DNA of 64,000 nucleotides from an uncultured Eubacterium sp. (GTDB lineage Bacteria; Bacillota; Clostridia; Lachnospirales; Lachnospiraceae), in contig CAJUIH010000001.1 in assembly GCA_910586045.1 (NCBI GenBank), forward strand, positions 25,817-89,816, written 5' to 3'. Shown in pieces: positions 37,055 through 47,700 of this stretch (position 1 is its first letter; the number at the start of each line of letters is the position of its first letter). The notes under the pieces were generated by a model, which saw only the letters and a list, made by a program, of their open reading frames with translations, was not told the origin of the DNA and did not search any database. The position numbers and the translations under genes were made by a program.

Positions 37055-37831
37055 ATGAATGTACTAAAAGAACTTTGGGAATACCGTGAGATGGTGTTTA
37101 ACCTTGTAAAAAGGGATTTAAGGGGCAGGTATAAAGGCTCCGTCCTCGGGTTTTTCTGGATGTTTTTAAACCCCCTGCTGCAGCTTGCGGTTTATCACAT
37201 TGTGTTTTCCACCATTATGCGGATGGGGATCGAAAAATTTTATCTGTTTATGTTTGTCGCGTTTGTCCCGTGGCTGTTTTTCAGTACTTGTTTAAGCGCG
37301 GGCACTTCGGTTATATTTGCGCAGCAGGATATGGTAAAGAAAATTTACTTTCCCAGACAAGTGCTGCCGCTGGCATTTACACTGAGCCAGTTTGTCAATA
37401 TGCTGCTTAGCTTTTTGGTGATTTTCGTGGTAGTCGCATGCAGCGGCGTAACGATCAATCCGGCGGCGCTCGTGTGCCTTGTGCCGGTCATGCTGATTGA
37501 ATTTGTGCTGGCATTGGGGACGACGTATCTTGTGTCCGCGCTGACGGTGTATTTTCGGGATTTGGAGCATATTATGGGGATTTTGTCTATGGCGTGGATG
37601 TACTTGACGCCTGTGATTTATCCGATGGAGATGGTGCCGGAAGCATACAGGAGGCTGCTGTATTTCAATCCGATGACATCCGTAACGACGGCATACCGCG
37701 ATATTTTGTATTACGGGCAGGTGCCAAGGATGGAGACGCTGCTGCAGGCGGCGGTTATGGGCGGTGTGGTGTTGGCTGCGGGGCAGATGTTGTTTGGCAG
37801 GCTGTCGCGGCATTTTGTGGAGGAACTATAA
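37055..37831 (+). CDS. wzm: ABC-2 polysaccharide exporter permease (Wzm-like)
   Basis: 258 residues with six membrane helices. LVKRDLRGRYKGSVLGFFWMFLNPLLQLAVY is the signature start of Wzm/RfbA/TagG permeases, and the later YFRDLEHIMGILSMAWMYLTPVIYP is the typical pre-channel helix. It exports a completed glycan on undecaprenyl diphosphate together with the ATPase encoded next; the genes overlap by one base. The gene means that at least one glycan of this locus leaves by the ABC route rather than Wzx/Wzy. Confidence 0.9.
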   Translation: MNVLKELWEYREMVFNLVKRDLRGRYKGSVLGFFWMFLNPLLQLAVYHIVFSTIMRMGIEKFYLFMFVAFVPWLFFSTCLSAGTSVIFAQQDMVKKIYFPRQVLPLAFTLSQFVNMLLSFLVIFVVVACSGVTINPAALVCLVPVMLIEFVLALGTTYLVSALTVYFRDLEHIMGILSMAWMYLTPVIYPMEMVPEAYRRLLYFNPMTSVTTAYRDILYYGQVPRMETLLQAAVMGGVVLAAGQMLFGRLSRHFVEEL

Positions 37832-39135
37832 TGTTGGATGAATATGCGCTCGAAGTATGCGATCTTAAAAAAAGCTTCAAAGTATATTTTGACAAAGGTT
37901 ATACCTTAAAAGAAAAGGCCCTTTCCCGGCGCAGAAACCAATATGAACGGCACGAGGTATTAAACGGCGTCAGTTTTCGCATAAAAAAGGGCGAGGCTGT
38001 CGGCCTGGTCGGGCAGAATGGATGCGGCAAGAGTACGACGTTAAAACTGCTGACCAGGATTATGTATCCGGACAGCGGAAGCGTTACCATCCGCGGCAGG
38101 GTCTCCAGCCTGCTGGAGCTGGGCGCCGGTTTTCATCCGGATATGAGCGGAAGGGAAAATATTTATATCAATGCCTCGATTTTTGGCCTAAGCAGAAAAG
38201 AAATCAACGGGAGAATACCGGATATAATCGCCTTTTCAGAACTTGGGGACATGATCGACCATCCGGTTCGGACGTATTCGTCGGGTATGTATATGCGCCT
38301 TGCTTTTTCCGTAGCGATCAATGTCGATGCGGATATTTTGCTGATTGACGAGATCCTTGCCGTTGGGGATGTGAACTTTCAGGAGAAATGTTTTCACAAA
38401 TTAATGGAGATCAAAAAAGGCGGGACAACGATCGTGCTTGTCTCCCATTCCACAGACCAGATTGAGCGTCTGTGCGACCGCAGCATTTGGATCCATCAGG
38501 GATTGGTAAAAGCGGATGGAAACGCCAGACAGGTGGATCAGCAGTATTTAAAATATATGGGGGCGCTGCGTGAAAAAACGAGCGGACAAACCAGCCCGGG
38601 CGCTGCAGAAAACAACACTTTGGGCCAAACCGGGCGAAACGGCCAGGCAGATGAAAAACAGCCGCCGGTTCGAAAAGACTACGGGCCGGATGTGGAGTAC
38701 AAGGAGCGCATGGCCTGGACCGGGGATATACGGATTACCTGCATTAACAGCTACGATAAAAATGGGGATGTCCGGCATGTATTTGAGACGGGGGAAGAAA
38801 TTTCGTTTCGAATCAGCTACCGGGTCAGCAGGCCGGTAGAAAACAGTTATTTTGGCCTGAGTATTTTTCGCAGCGACGGCCTGCGCTGTTACGGGACGAA
38901 CAGTAAAATTGACGGGCTGGTCTGTGCGCGGATCGAAAAAGACGGCGTATGTTCCATTGTGTTTCCGGATATGGAATTGCTGCCGGGCAAGTATTATGTA
39001 GACGTATGCATCGCTACACGGGAAGATTTTATGCTTGATTATTTGGACGGCGTAAATGCGTTTGAAATATATTGTACTAGCGGGGAGCTTGGAATCAGCA
39101 GGATTCCTTATCAGTGGGATTTGTCGGATGTATAG
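37831..39135 (+). CDS. wzt: ABC exporter ATPase with C-terminal carbohydrate-binding domain (Wzt-like)
   Basis: 434 residues from ATG 37831 (GGAGG upstream); the long upstream frame extension is an artefact of the permease gene. Walker A is GQNGCGKS (61-68), the signature YSSGMYMRLAFSVA and Walker B ADILLIDEILAVGD follow. After a Gln/Gly-rich linker (about 245-285) a beta-rich domain (ITCINSYDKNGDVRHVFETG to ISRIPYQWDL) matches the Wzt C-terminal domain that recognises the finished end of a polysaccharide. This implies a chain-terminating modification, perhaps by one of the methyltransferases in the locus. Confidence 0.9.
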   Translation: MLDEYALEVCDLKKSFKVYFDKGYTLKEKALSRRRNQYERHEVLNGVSFRIKKGEAVGLVGQNGCGKSTTLKLLTRIMYPDSGSVTIRGRVSSLLELGAGFHPDMSGRENIYINASIFGLSRKEINGRIPDIIAFSELGDMIDHPVRTYSSGMYMRLAFSVAINVDADILLIDEILAVGDVNFQEKCFHKLMEIKKGGTTIVLVSHSTDQIERLCDRSIWIHQGLVKADGNARQVDQQYLKYMGALREKTSGQTSPGAAENNTLGQTGRNGQADEKQPPVRKDYGPDVEYKERMAWTGDIRITCINSYDKNGDVRHVFETGEEISFRISYRVSRPVENSYFGLSIFRSDGLRCYGTNSKIDGLVCARIEKDGVCSIVFPDMELLPGKYYVDVCIATREDFMLDYLDGVNAFEIYCTSGELGISRIPYQWDLSDV

Positions 39136-39155
39136 GCCGGAAAGGAAATATTGCG

Positions 39156-39482
39156 ATGAAGATGATCGGCAGGGCAGTCAGGGCTGCTGTAAAAATAGAG
39201 AGAAAAAAACATCATGACAAAGGTGAATTGCGAGTCATAGAAAAATCGGAATTGTTTGACGGGGAATGGTACAAAAAAACATATCTGCAGCACGAGCATA
39301 TAGATCCGGCCAGACATTTTATGCTAAAAGGATGGAAGCTTGGATACAACCCGTCTCCATGGTTTTGTACAAATGACTATCTTGCCCGTTACCATGATAT
39401 CAGGGATGCGCAGGTAAATCCGCTGTATCATTATGAAACAGTGGGAAAAGGAGAATTTCGGAATATTCAATGCGTAAGATAA
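39156..39482 (+). CDS. Small protein like the N-terminal segment of rhamnan-type glycosyltransferases
   Basis: 108 residues from ATG 39156, with AAAGGA upstream. FDGEWYKKTYLQHEHIDPARHFMLKGWKLGYNPSPWF and a second YLARYHDIRDAQVNPLYHYETVGKGE are a repeated Tyr/His-rich pattern seen at the start of large rhamnosyltransferase-like proteins. Here it stands alone, just ahead of the 1400-residue fusion protein, so it may be a split-off accessory domain of it. No catalytic motif is present. Role unknown. Confidence 0.6.
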   Translation: MKMIGRAVRAAVKIERKKHHDKGELRVIEKSELFDGEWYKKTYLQHEHIDPARHFMLKGWKLGYNPSPWFCTNDYLARYHDIRDAQVNPLYHYETVGKGEFRNIQCVR

Positions 39483-39492
39483 GGAGATAGCG

Positions 39493-42400
39493 ATGTCTAA
39501 GTACGATAGCAGGTTATTTTTGGATGAAAACAGTTCAAACGCGAAGATACTAAAGCAGGTACGAAAAAACACCCAGGTACTTGAGTTTGGCTGCGCATGC
39601 GGAAAAATGACCCGGTATATGAAAGAACAGCTTGGATGCAGCGTTTATATTGTGGAAATGGACGAAGAAGCATTCCATTCAGCTATGGCCTATGCACAGG
39701 ACGGACTATGTGCGGATCTAGAACAGATGGAGTGGCTGGAGAGGTTTGCAGATGTCAAATTTGACAGTATTATTTTTGCGGATGTGCTTGAACATTTACG
39801 GCGTCCGGACCTTGTATTAAAAAAAGCGGGATCGCTGTTAAAAGATGACGGCATGGTACTGCTTTCGGTGCCAAATATCGCCCATAGTGATATCCTGGTC
39901 AATTTATATGAAAATAATTTTCAATATATGCCGTTAGGGCTTCTGGATGATACACATATTCATTTTTGGGGATCTAAGAATCTGGAAAAATTCTGTAATG
40001 ACGCAGGATACCAAGTGGTGGTAGAAGATGCAACAAGGGTGGAGCCGTTTCTTTCCGAACAGGGTCAATGGATCGATTCGGAGAAAAAAACATTTTATGC
40101 GCAGCTTTTGTATGGAAAAGAACAATATGACGTTTATCAATTTCTATATACGCTGCAGAAAAAAGAATATGCGGCCGCATACGGACTTCGAAAAATTTGT
40201 AAAATAGAAAGAAAATTTTTCGGGATGAATGGCAGTGTGATTTTTGACTACGGCAGCGGGTTCGCGCCGGAAACCGTACAGGAGTTATATCCGGTAAAAT
40301 CATACGAAGACCGTTTTTATTATGAAATTCATGTGCCGCAAGGCGTGCAGCATGTAGTATTTCATCCGGTGCGGGAAAAGGCTTGTATCGTTTTCAATCT
40401 GCAGGCAGTCAGTGATCGGTCAGGCAGTATCGTACCTGTCCAAGTAAAGGGGACTGTTTTACAAAACAGTTATTTGTTTGTACATCATGATCCCTGTATG
40501 GTTTTTGCCTGCAAAGACACAAGCTGGATTAAAATTAGCCTGCATATAATGCTGTTGGAACGGGAATCACAAATTGCAGCCGTCTCTTCGATCGTATCCG
40601 TATTGGAAAGCGAACGGGCGGACAGGCAGAAACGACTGGAGGATCAAATAGCAGATCTGGAGCGGCAGCACAGGGATGATGTACAGGCTTTGGAAAAAGA
40701 AGCAGCGCAAAAGCAGCGGATCATAGACAGGAATAGAGAAAAAATCAAACAGATGCGCAAAGCGGTAAAAACGTTTACAGGCAAAACAAAAGAACTGGAG
40801 CATGGGTATACGGAAATTTTGAAACAAATGAACCGAAAACTGCAGGAGCAGCAAGCGCTAATGATAAGAATGCAACAAGAAAAGGAATACGCGGACAGCA
40901 ATGCAAACGCGGGAACCGGAGATCAATTGGTTTTTTCTTATGAGAAGCGTTTTATTAACTGCAGACCCATCGATCCTGGCAGGTCTGTTTTTTTCCGGAC
41001 AGAGCACCGGATGAAAAATGAATATGGTTTATTTGGCAACAAGACAAATGCTGGGATACCACAAGCATATGTGCAAAAGATTGCAGGAGAAGCGGCAGGC
41101 TTGTCCGAAATTATGCAGTTGGCGTCTGTCCGCAAAAGGATTGCGGTCCATCTGCATATGTATTATACAGACTTGCTGCCAGAATTTTTTAATTATCTAA
41201 ACAATATTCCATTTGTGTATGATCTGTACATTTCCTGCAGGCAGGGAGAAGATTTGAAGGAGATTGCAAAAAAATTTGCGAGGCTGCGGTATGTCAATGA
41301 TGTCATTGTGCGCGTGACGGAAAACCGGGGCAGGGATATTGCGCCTTTATATGTCCTGTTTGGAAAAGAAATTTTGAAGCATGATTATTTTTTGCATATC
41401 CATTCCAAAAAATCGCTCCACAGCGGATGTGAACAGACCATATGGAGAACGAACGCATTGGATTGTGTGCTTGGCTGCGAGGAACAGATCCGAAAAATTT
41501 TTATGCTGTTTGAAGGAAATCGCAAAATCGGGCTGTTCTTTCCAGAAACCGTTGGGCTTCATTTAATTGCGCAAAGCTGGCTGAAGAATGCCGCTGTAGG
41601 AAAAGGCCTGTTAAACGAGATAGGCTTGTCTTGTGACGATGACTTGTTTAACTATCCGGTGGGGAGCTTTTTTTGGGCAAATACACAAGCTGTTAAGCCG
41701 TTATTCGAACGCAAGTTTACGTATGATGATTTTCCCGAAGAACAAAAGCAGATTGACGGAACATTGGCACATGCGCTGGAACGGGTGGTTGCGCTGACCG
41801 CACGCGGACAGGGATACGAGCCGGCGATTTGTGATAAGAATGCGGGTATTGTCCGGTTTGGAAAAAGCTACCAGTTATATCAGAATTATTTTTCACAGTC
41901 AAAGTTAACGGCGGCAGATTATCTGTCTGGATTTTCATGCATTACCTTTGATATATTCGATACTTTAATTACAAGGAAAATTTATGAACCGGACGATCTG
42001 TTTTTGTTTATGGAAGAACTGATCGCAGACAGATATGGGATTAGCTGCAATTTTTTAGAAGTAAGAAAAAAGGCAGAGTCTGCGGCGTGGCAAAAATACG
42101 CGGCGGGCACGTCGATTCACCAGATCTATGAAGAATTGCAGATCATGATGAACCTGTCAAAGGAAAAGGCGGACGCGCTCAAACAACTGGAAATTGATCT
42201 GGAACTGGAATTTGCGCTGCCAAGAAAAGATGTGCGGGAAATCTATTTAGATCTGATCAAACGCCATAAAAAGGTGATATTGATCAGTGATATGTACTTA
42301 ACAAGGGATATTATAGAACAACTGTTAGCAAAATGCGGTTATTACGGCTATACCGACGTATGGGTTTCGTGTGAACGGGGAAGCCGCAAGGACGACGGAA

Positions 42401-43695
42401 GCCTATGGGCGGACTTTTTTGAACGGTACGGATCACAGAAAACGGTACATGTTGGGGACAATATGTGTTCGGATATCCAAGTGGTCGGCGACCTGCGCAA
42501 AGATACTTATTATATTATGAATCCGGTTACGGCATTTAAACTGTCCAAAGAATATGGGCAGTTAAAAAAGTACTTAGAACACCGGACCACGGCAGTTTCC
42601 CTTTTATTTGGACTGCTGATCCAAGCAGGGATCTATAATTCGCCGTTTTGTCTGGATGCGTCCGGCGAACCTGTGATTGAAGACGGGGCGGCTGCAGGGT
42701 ATCTGATGGCAGGCCCGATCTTTACCAAGTTTATGCAGTGGCTTACAGGCTGTGTCGATCCGGACATGACATTGCTGTTTTTGTCCAGGGAGGGGTATGT
42801 TTTAAAGCAATTATATGAGCAATATTGCAAAGAAAGCAACTGCAAGCCTTGCGGCAGTACCTATTTTCTGGCTTCCAGAAGGGCCGTATCCATGGCTACG
42901 GTGCAAAACGAAACGGACGTTGAAGAAATATTAGAACAGGATTACCAGGGGAGTTTTCAAAATCTGCTTTGGCAGCGATTTGGAGTACGTGCGGCGGCAT
43001 ATATGCAAGAAGTACAGATTAAAATACCGGAAGATCTTGCGATTGTAAAAAAACTAATTGTGCCGTATATGCCGGAAATTGTAAAAAGGGCGCAGAAAGA
43101 GAGGGAAGCATACTTGTTATATGCGCAAAAAATACTGGCTGGCAAAGAGGAAGATAAGCTGTGCGTCGTGGATCTTGGATATGCAGGCACCATACAATAT
43201 TTTCTGTCCAAGATGCTGGATCATAAAATAGCGGGAAGATATTTGTGTACAGGGGAAAAAGTAAGGCCGGCAAAGCTTGGGTGCCAGGTAACGTCGCTTT
43301 TTGCATTTGACCGTAAAAGGAAAACGGACCCAAGGTTTTTATTTGAGTCTGCATATTTAGAAGCAATACTGGAAGCGCCGTTTGGCCAGTTGGTAAAGTT
43401 TCAGCTTCTCGCGGACGGACAAGTGCAGCCTGTTTATAAAGAGGAAAATCAGGTGAGTTATGATGTATTACAGATGCAGGCTGGGGTAGCTGCATTTATG
43501 AAAGCGTATTTAAAAGTGTGTAAGGAAATCGGGCTGAATTTATCGATTGATGAAAATGCTGCGCTTGCATTTGTAAATGTGATTGGGCGAAATGGGATGC
43601 TTTCACAGTCGATTGCGGACAGCCTTAAAGTGGAGGATGGGTATTGCCAGGATGGGGTGATGTGTTTTTCGAGGTATGGGGTGTACAGAAAATAA
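39493..43695 (+). CDS. Methyltransferase-RgpF-HAD fusion protein
   Basis: 1400 residues. Residues about 15-190 are a class I SAM-dependent methyltransferase (VLEFGCACGKMTRYM, FADVLEHLRRPD). A beta-rich stretch and a coiled coil (about 375-465) follow. Residues about 545-790 match RgpF-type rhamnan synthesis proteins (IAVHLHMYYTDLLPEFFNYL, TENRGRDIAPLYVLFG, YFLHIHSKKS). A HAD-like domain starts near 815 (FDIFDTLITRKI, VILISDMYLTRDIIEQLL, VHVGDNMCSDIQ), and about 380 further residues (FLSREGYVLKQLYEQY, CVVDLGYAGTIQYFLSKML) usually accompany such HAD domains. It may build and cap part of the chain; domain order suggests methylation plus glycosyl transfer. Confidence 0.82.
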   Translation: MSKYDSRLFLDENSSNAKILKQVRKNTQVLEFGCACGKMTRYMKEQLGCSVYIVEMDEEAFHSAMAYAQDGLCADLEQMEWLERFADVKFDSIIFADVLEHLRRPDLVLKKAGSLLKDDGMVLLSVPNIAHSDILVNLYENNFQYMPLGLLDDTHIHFWGSKNLEKFCNDAGYQVVVEDATRVEPFLSEQGQWIDSEKKTFYAQLLYGKEQYDVYQFLYTLQKKEYAAAYGLRKICKIERKFFGMNGSVIFDYGSGFAPETVQELYPVKSYEDRFYYEIHVPQGVQHVVFHPVREKACIVFNLQAVSDRSGSIVPVQVKGTVLQNSYLFVHHDPCMVFACKDTSWIKISLHIMLLERESQIAAVSSIVSVLESERADRQKRLEDQIADLERQHRDDVQALEKEAAQKQRIIDRNREKIKQMRKAVKTFTGKTKELEHGYTEILKQMNRKLQEQQALMIRMQQEKEYADSNANAGTGDQLVFSYEKRFINCRPIDPGRSVFFRTEHRMKNEYGLFGNKTNAGIPQAYVQKIAGEAAGLSEIMQLASVRKRIAVHLHMYYTDLLPEFFNYLNNIPFVYDLYISCRQGEDLKEIAKKFARLRYVNDVIVRVTENRGRDIAPLYVLFGKEILKHDYFLHIHSKKSLHSGCEQTIWRTNALDCVLGCEEQIRKIFMLFEGNRKIGLFFPETVGLHLIAQSWLKNAAVGKGLLNEIGLSCDDDLFNYPVGSFFWANTQAVKPLFERKFTYDDFPEEQKQIDGTLAHALERVVALTARGQGYEPAICDKNAGIVRFGKSYQLYQNYFSQSKLTAADYLSGFSCITFDIFDTLITRKIYEPDDLFLFMEELIADRYGISCNFLEVRKKAESAAWQKYAAGTSIHQIYEELQIMMNLSKEKADALKQLEIDLELEFALPRKDVREIYLDLIKRHKKVILISDMYLTRDIIEQLLAKCGYYGYTDVWVSCERGSRKDDGSLWADFFERYGSQKTVHVGDNMCSDIQVVGDLRKDTYYIMNPVTAFKLSKEYGQLKKYLEHRTTAVSLLFGLLIQAGIYNSPFCLDASGEPVIEDGAAAGYLMAGPIFTKFMQWLTGCVDPDMTLLFLSREGYVLKQLYEQYCKESNCKPCGSTYFLASRRAVSMATVQNETDVEEILEQDYQGSFQNLLWQRFGVRAAAYMQEVQIKIPEDLAIVKKLIVPYMPEIVKRAQKEREAYLLYAQKILAGKEEDKLCVVDLGYAGTIQYFLSKMLDHKIAGRYLCTGEKVRPAKLGCQVTSLFAFDRKRKTDPRFLFESAYLEAILEAPFGQLVKFQLLADGQVQPVYKEENQVSYDVLQMQAGVAAFMKAYLKVCKEIGLNLSIDENAALAFVNVIGRNGMLSQSIADSLKVEDGYCQDGVMCFSRYGVYRK

Positions 43696-43707
43696 AAGTA
43701 GGGGGAA

Positions 43708-44751
43708 ATGTATGTGAATGATAAGAAACTGGAAGCAGGAAAAAAGATTTTAGTTACCGGAGGGGCGGGATTTATCGGTTTTCATTTGAGTCGTTCACTT
43801 CTGGAAAGCGGGTGCAGCGTCATTGGTTTTGACAATATGAACCACTATTACGATACCACATTAAAAGAAGACCGACTGAAACTGCTGCAAGGCGGCCATT
43901 ATGAATTTTACAAAGGGGATCTTGCGGACCGTCCGGCATTGGAACAGATTTTTTCTGAAAAAAAGCCCGATATTGTGGTAAATCTTGCTGCGCAGGCAGG
44001 TGTGCGCTACAGCATTGATCATCCGGATACCTACATACAGTCAAATATCATTGGCTTTTACCATGTCCTGGAATGCTGCAGGAAATATCCGGTTGCGCAT
44101 CTGGTCTATGCATCTTCCAGTTCTGTATATGGGGCAAATAAAAAAGTGCCGTTTTCAACGGCTGACCCGACAGACCATCCGGTCAGCCTTTATGCCGCTA
44201 CAAAAAAATCCAATGAACTGATGGCATATTGTTACAGCAAGCTGTATGGAATTGCGGCAACAGGGCTGCGTTTTTTTACTGTGTATGGGCCTTATGGAAG
44301 ACCGGATATGGCTTATTTTCAATTTACAGATAAAATTATGCGTGGGGAAGCAATACAGGTTTATAACCACGGAAATCTGAAGCGCGATTTTACTTATATC
44401 GATGATATAGTAGATGGCATGATCCGGGTTTTGGCGCAGATTCCGCCTAAAGATGAAAATGGGGCGCGATGCCGCGTTTATAATATTGGCAATCATCGGC
44501 CGGAAAAATTGATGGATTTTATAAAGATACTGGAAAATTGCCTTGGCAAAAAGGCGGTTAAAGAATTTCTTCCAATGCAGGCGGGAGATGTGTACCAGAC
44601 ATATGCCGATATTTCAGATATTTCCAAAGACCTGGGATTTTCGCCTCGTACAGGGATTGAAGAGGGGATTAGAAAGTTTGTGGAATGGTATGTCCAGTAT
44701 TATGGAATAAAAAAAGGGAGGTTTGCGGATGGGCAGACTGAAAAAGGATAA
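43708..44751 (+). CDS. UDP-glucuronate 4-epimerase
   Basis: 347 residues. The extended SDR start VTGGAGFIGFHLSRSLL, the insert DNMNHYYDTTLKEDRL, NLAAQAGVRYSIDHPD, SSSSVYG, YAATK (Tyr and Lys of the active site) and RFFTVYGPYGRPDMA are characteristic of UDP-GlcA 4-epimerases. It would turn UDP-glucuronate, supplied by the dehydrogenase at 59453, into UDP-galacturonate. Ribosome site AGGGGGA precedes ATG 43708. The next gene overlaps it by 23 bases. Confidence 0.88.
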   Translation: MYVNDKKLEAGKKILVTGGAGFIGFHLSRSLLESGCSVIGFDNMNHYYDTTLKEDRLKLLQGGHYEFYKGDLADRPALEQIFSEKKPDIVVNLAAQAGVRYSIDHPDTYIQSNIIGFYHVLECCRKYPVAHLVYASSSSVYGANKKVPFSTADPTDHPVSLYAATKKSNELMAYCYSKLYGIAATGLRFFTVYGPYGRPDMAYFQFTDKIMRGEAIQVYNHGNLKRDFTYIDDIVDGMIRVLAQIPPKDENGARCRVYNIGNHRPEKLMDFIKILENCLGKKAVKEFLPMQAGDVYQTYADISDISKDLGFSPRTGIEEGIRKFVEWYVQYYGIKKGRFADGQTEKG

Positions 44752-47700
44752 GGCAACCTGGGCGGCTGTATTGTCTGGTATTTTCCTGGCATGTATAATT
44801 CTGACCTCTGTTAGAGAAGTAAGCCTGACTATTTATTTTGAACAGTATCCAGAACAGACTATGACACAATTTTTTTACGATATTGGAAATGGGTATTCGG
44901 AAAAATACACTTCTTTGGAAACAGCTTCTGAGAAAACGCAAATAACGATTCCGGATGCGTATTTAGAATCCATGGCAGGCTTTCGGGTTGACTTGACAAA
45001 CCAGGAAGGAGTGATTCGGGTTGCGAAGATGGCACTGCGCAAAAATGGGCTGGCTGTGGCAAACTTTTTACCAGAAGATATTGCCGGGGAGATTGATCAG
45101 GCGGTTCAGTCCAATTACTGTATACAAGATGGCGTGTTGGTAATTAATAATGAAACAAGCGATGGGCAGCTTTATTTTGCCGATGGTTTTGTGGAACAAA
45201 TTAAAACTGCGCGGGCGCTTCAATGGATCGAATTGCTTCTTGCGGTTCTGTGTATCAGCATATTTGGGGTATTGGTTTATTACAGGGAAAAAATGTTTCT
45301 TGCAGTTTCAAATATTTCGATCCAGAAAAAACGGGTGCTCGCGGTTTTCGTTTTTGTATCTGGAACCTTATGGTGCTACCGGATGTATGTTTTTGGTGAA
45401 CGTGTCTTTGTTTTTTCTGATATTGGAGATGACTCCCTTTCTCAGACATATCCCAATTTATATCGGTGCGCTGCATTAATAGAACGTGGTATGCAATTTT
45501 TGGGGTTTGACTTTGTAAGTGGATATGGGGCTGGACGAACGATAAATGCAATGAATATATTTGACTGGATGGTGTTTTTCGGATCAGACAATCTGCCGTA
45601 TCTTATGGGAATCGGGCAGATATTGAAAGTCGTTTTGGCATTTTTATTATTCTATTATTTTCTAAGGCTTCTGAACCGCAGAGAAATTTCCTGTTTGATT
45701 GGAGCCGCTTCTTATGCATTATGCGGGCATATGATGATGCGGCAGTATTGGAAAAGCTATTCTAATGAAGTAGTGCTGAGCGCATTACTGCTACTTTCAC
45801 TTGAATTGAGTATAGTCAAAAGAAAACATGCCATGCTTGCGGCTGCTATATTTTTGTACAGTATAACTTTGGGTGATTATAACAGTGTATTGGTATTTGC
45901 ACTTGTTGTGGGATACACGATTTTTAGGTATTTTGAATTAAAGGATTTTTATTTCAGGGAATTTATGAAAACAATTTCTGTCAGTATTTTTGCATATATA
46001 GTAGCAATGATTGGGAGTTTTGCTTTTGTTTTTCCATCTTTCTTAAAATCGCTTGCTAGTGAAAGGGCTAGAAATGGGATATCCATGTTTGATATCCAGG
46101 ATTTATTCCAATTTCAGAATTTTGAGGTTATAATAACTGCCTTTTTAAGAACAATTAGTGAAACATTGGAAGGGAAAAACGAGTTGTATTACGCGGTAAA
46201 AAATATGAATATTTTAGAAGGACCGACGTTTTATTGTGGATTGGTCATGCTTTTATTTATTCCCTTGGCGTTTTACAAGTTGGACAAAAAAAGAAAAATT
46301 ATGGCAGGGGTTGTGACCATATTATTCATTGCCTATTTGTTTTTACCAGCGTTTCGTTTTATGGCGAATGGCTTTGGAGGCGTTACTTTTAAGCTGTCTT
46401 CGTTTTGGGCTGTCATTTTAATGTTATATTACGGCACAATGGGGATAGATATTTGGCTTAGTAGAAAAGGGAAAATAAGTTATGTTCCTATTGTTTCACT
46501 GGCTGTTATTTTGGTTTTATTAGGAGGCATTGGCTTTGGGCAGAATCAAATAAAAATTGACAGCGGACAGCTATGGATTTTTTTAATTATTAGCGTTTTC
46601 TGTATCTGTATTGTTATGTTTCGAAAAAAAATGGATACAGCATATGTTGGATACTTATTGGCGGCTGTTACATTTATAGATTTATTTGCCAATGCACATG
46701 TATTCTGTAATTCGGCAATAGCAGTGACACAAAACAGGTTAGGTCAGGTATATTCTGACAGAAATATTGATTATATAAAAGAACAAGACGACAGTGTGTT
46801 CTACAGGATCGAGAACAAGAATAATCGAACGCATTATTGCAAAGGGCTTGTACAGGATTATTATGGACTGGTTGATTATAGCGGGGGAACGAACATGAAT
46901 GATTATTTGCATCGTTTTTTGAAAAGCATGAATGTTGCAGGAATGTTACCCGAAACGGACCATTATATGACCGGGCTAAGTAATGCAAACGAACTGTATG
47001 ACCTATTATGCGTTAAGTATGTTTTGACGGGAGAAGAAGAAATTGATAATCATTATGGCTTAAAGCTTATAGCGGAAACTGACGACGCAAAAATATATGA
47101 AAATACTAATATGCTTTCACTGGGATATTGCTATACGTCCTATATTGAAGAGAATGAAATGGAGAAATTAGATATATTGGACAGGAGGAGTGCGTTACTG
47201 GATAGTGTTGTATTAGAGCCAGATCATGCCAGCCAATATAAAAATCTTTTTCAAGAAAAGGGATACACAGACTACAAAATGAATTTAAAAGGCAGTGAGG
47301 TTGCATACCAGTACCATGAAAAAGAACGGAAAGTATCATTTGACGAAATCCAGGAAAATAAGGTAATTATTCTTACGTTTGATATGAAAAGCCAGGAGAA
47401 TATTTTTGGGACTCTGCGGTATGGAAATGACGAGCAATGCTTGGGCAGTGTAAATATTGGGAGTTTGGGAACAAATAGCACACAAAGTTTTATATTTACA
47501 GGAAATAAACTTTCATATTTTATCTGTGATGTTGGGGATATGGAGAATATTAAAATCAAGATATATGACAGGGATGTATATTATCAGAAGTCAGATGCAT
47601 ATGTTAAGGACCGAAAAGAACATGCATTCCAATGCAGCAGTTTTTCATCAAACGATATTGCCGGAACGGTTGAAACTAATACCGATGCGGTGCTTTCTTT

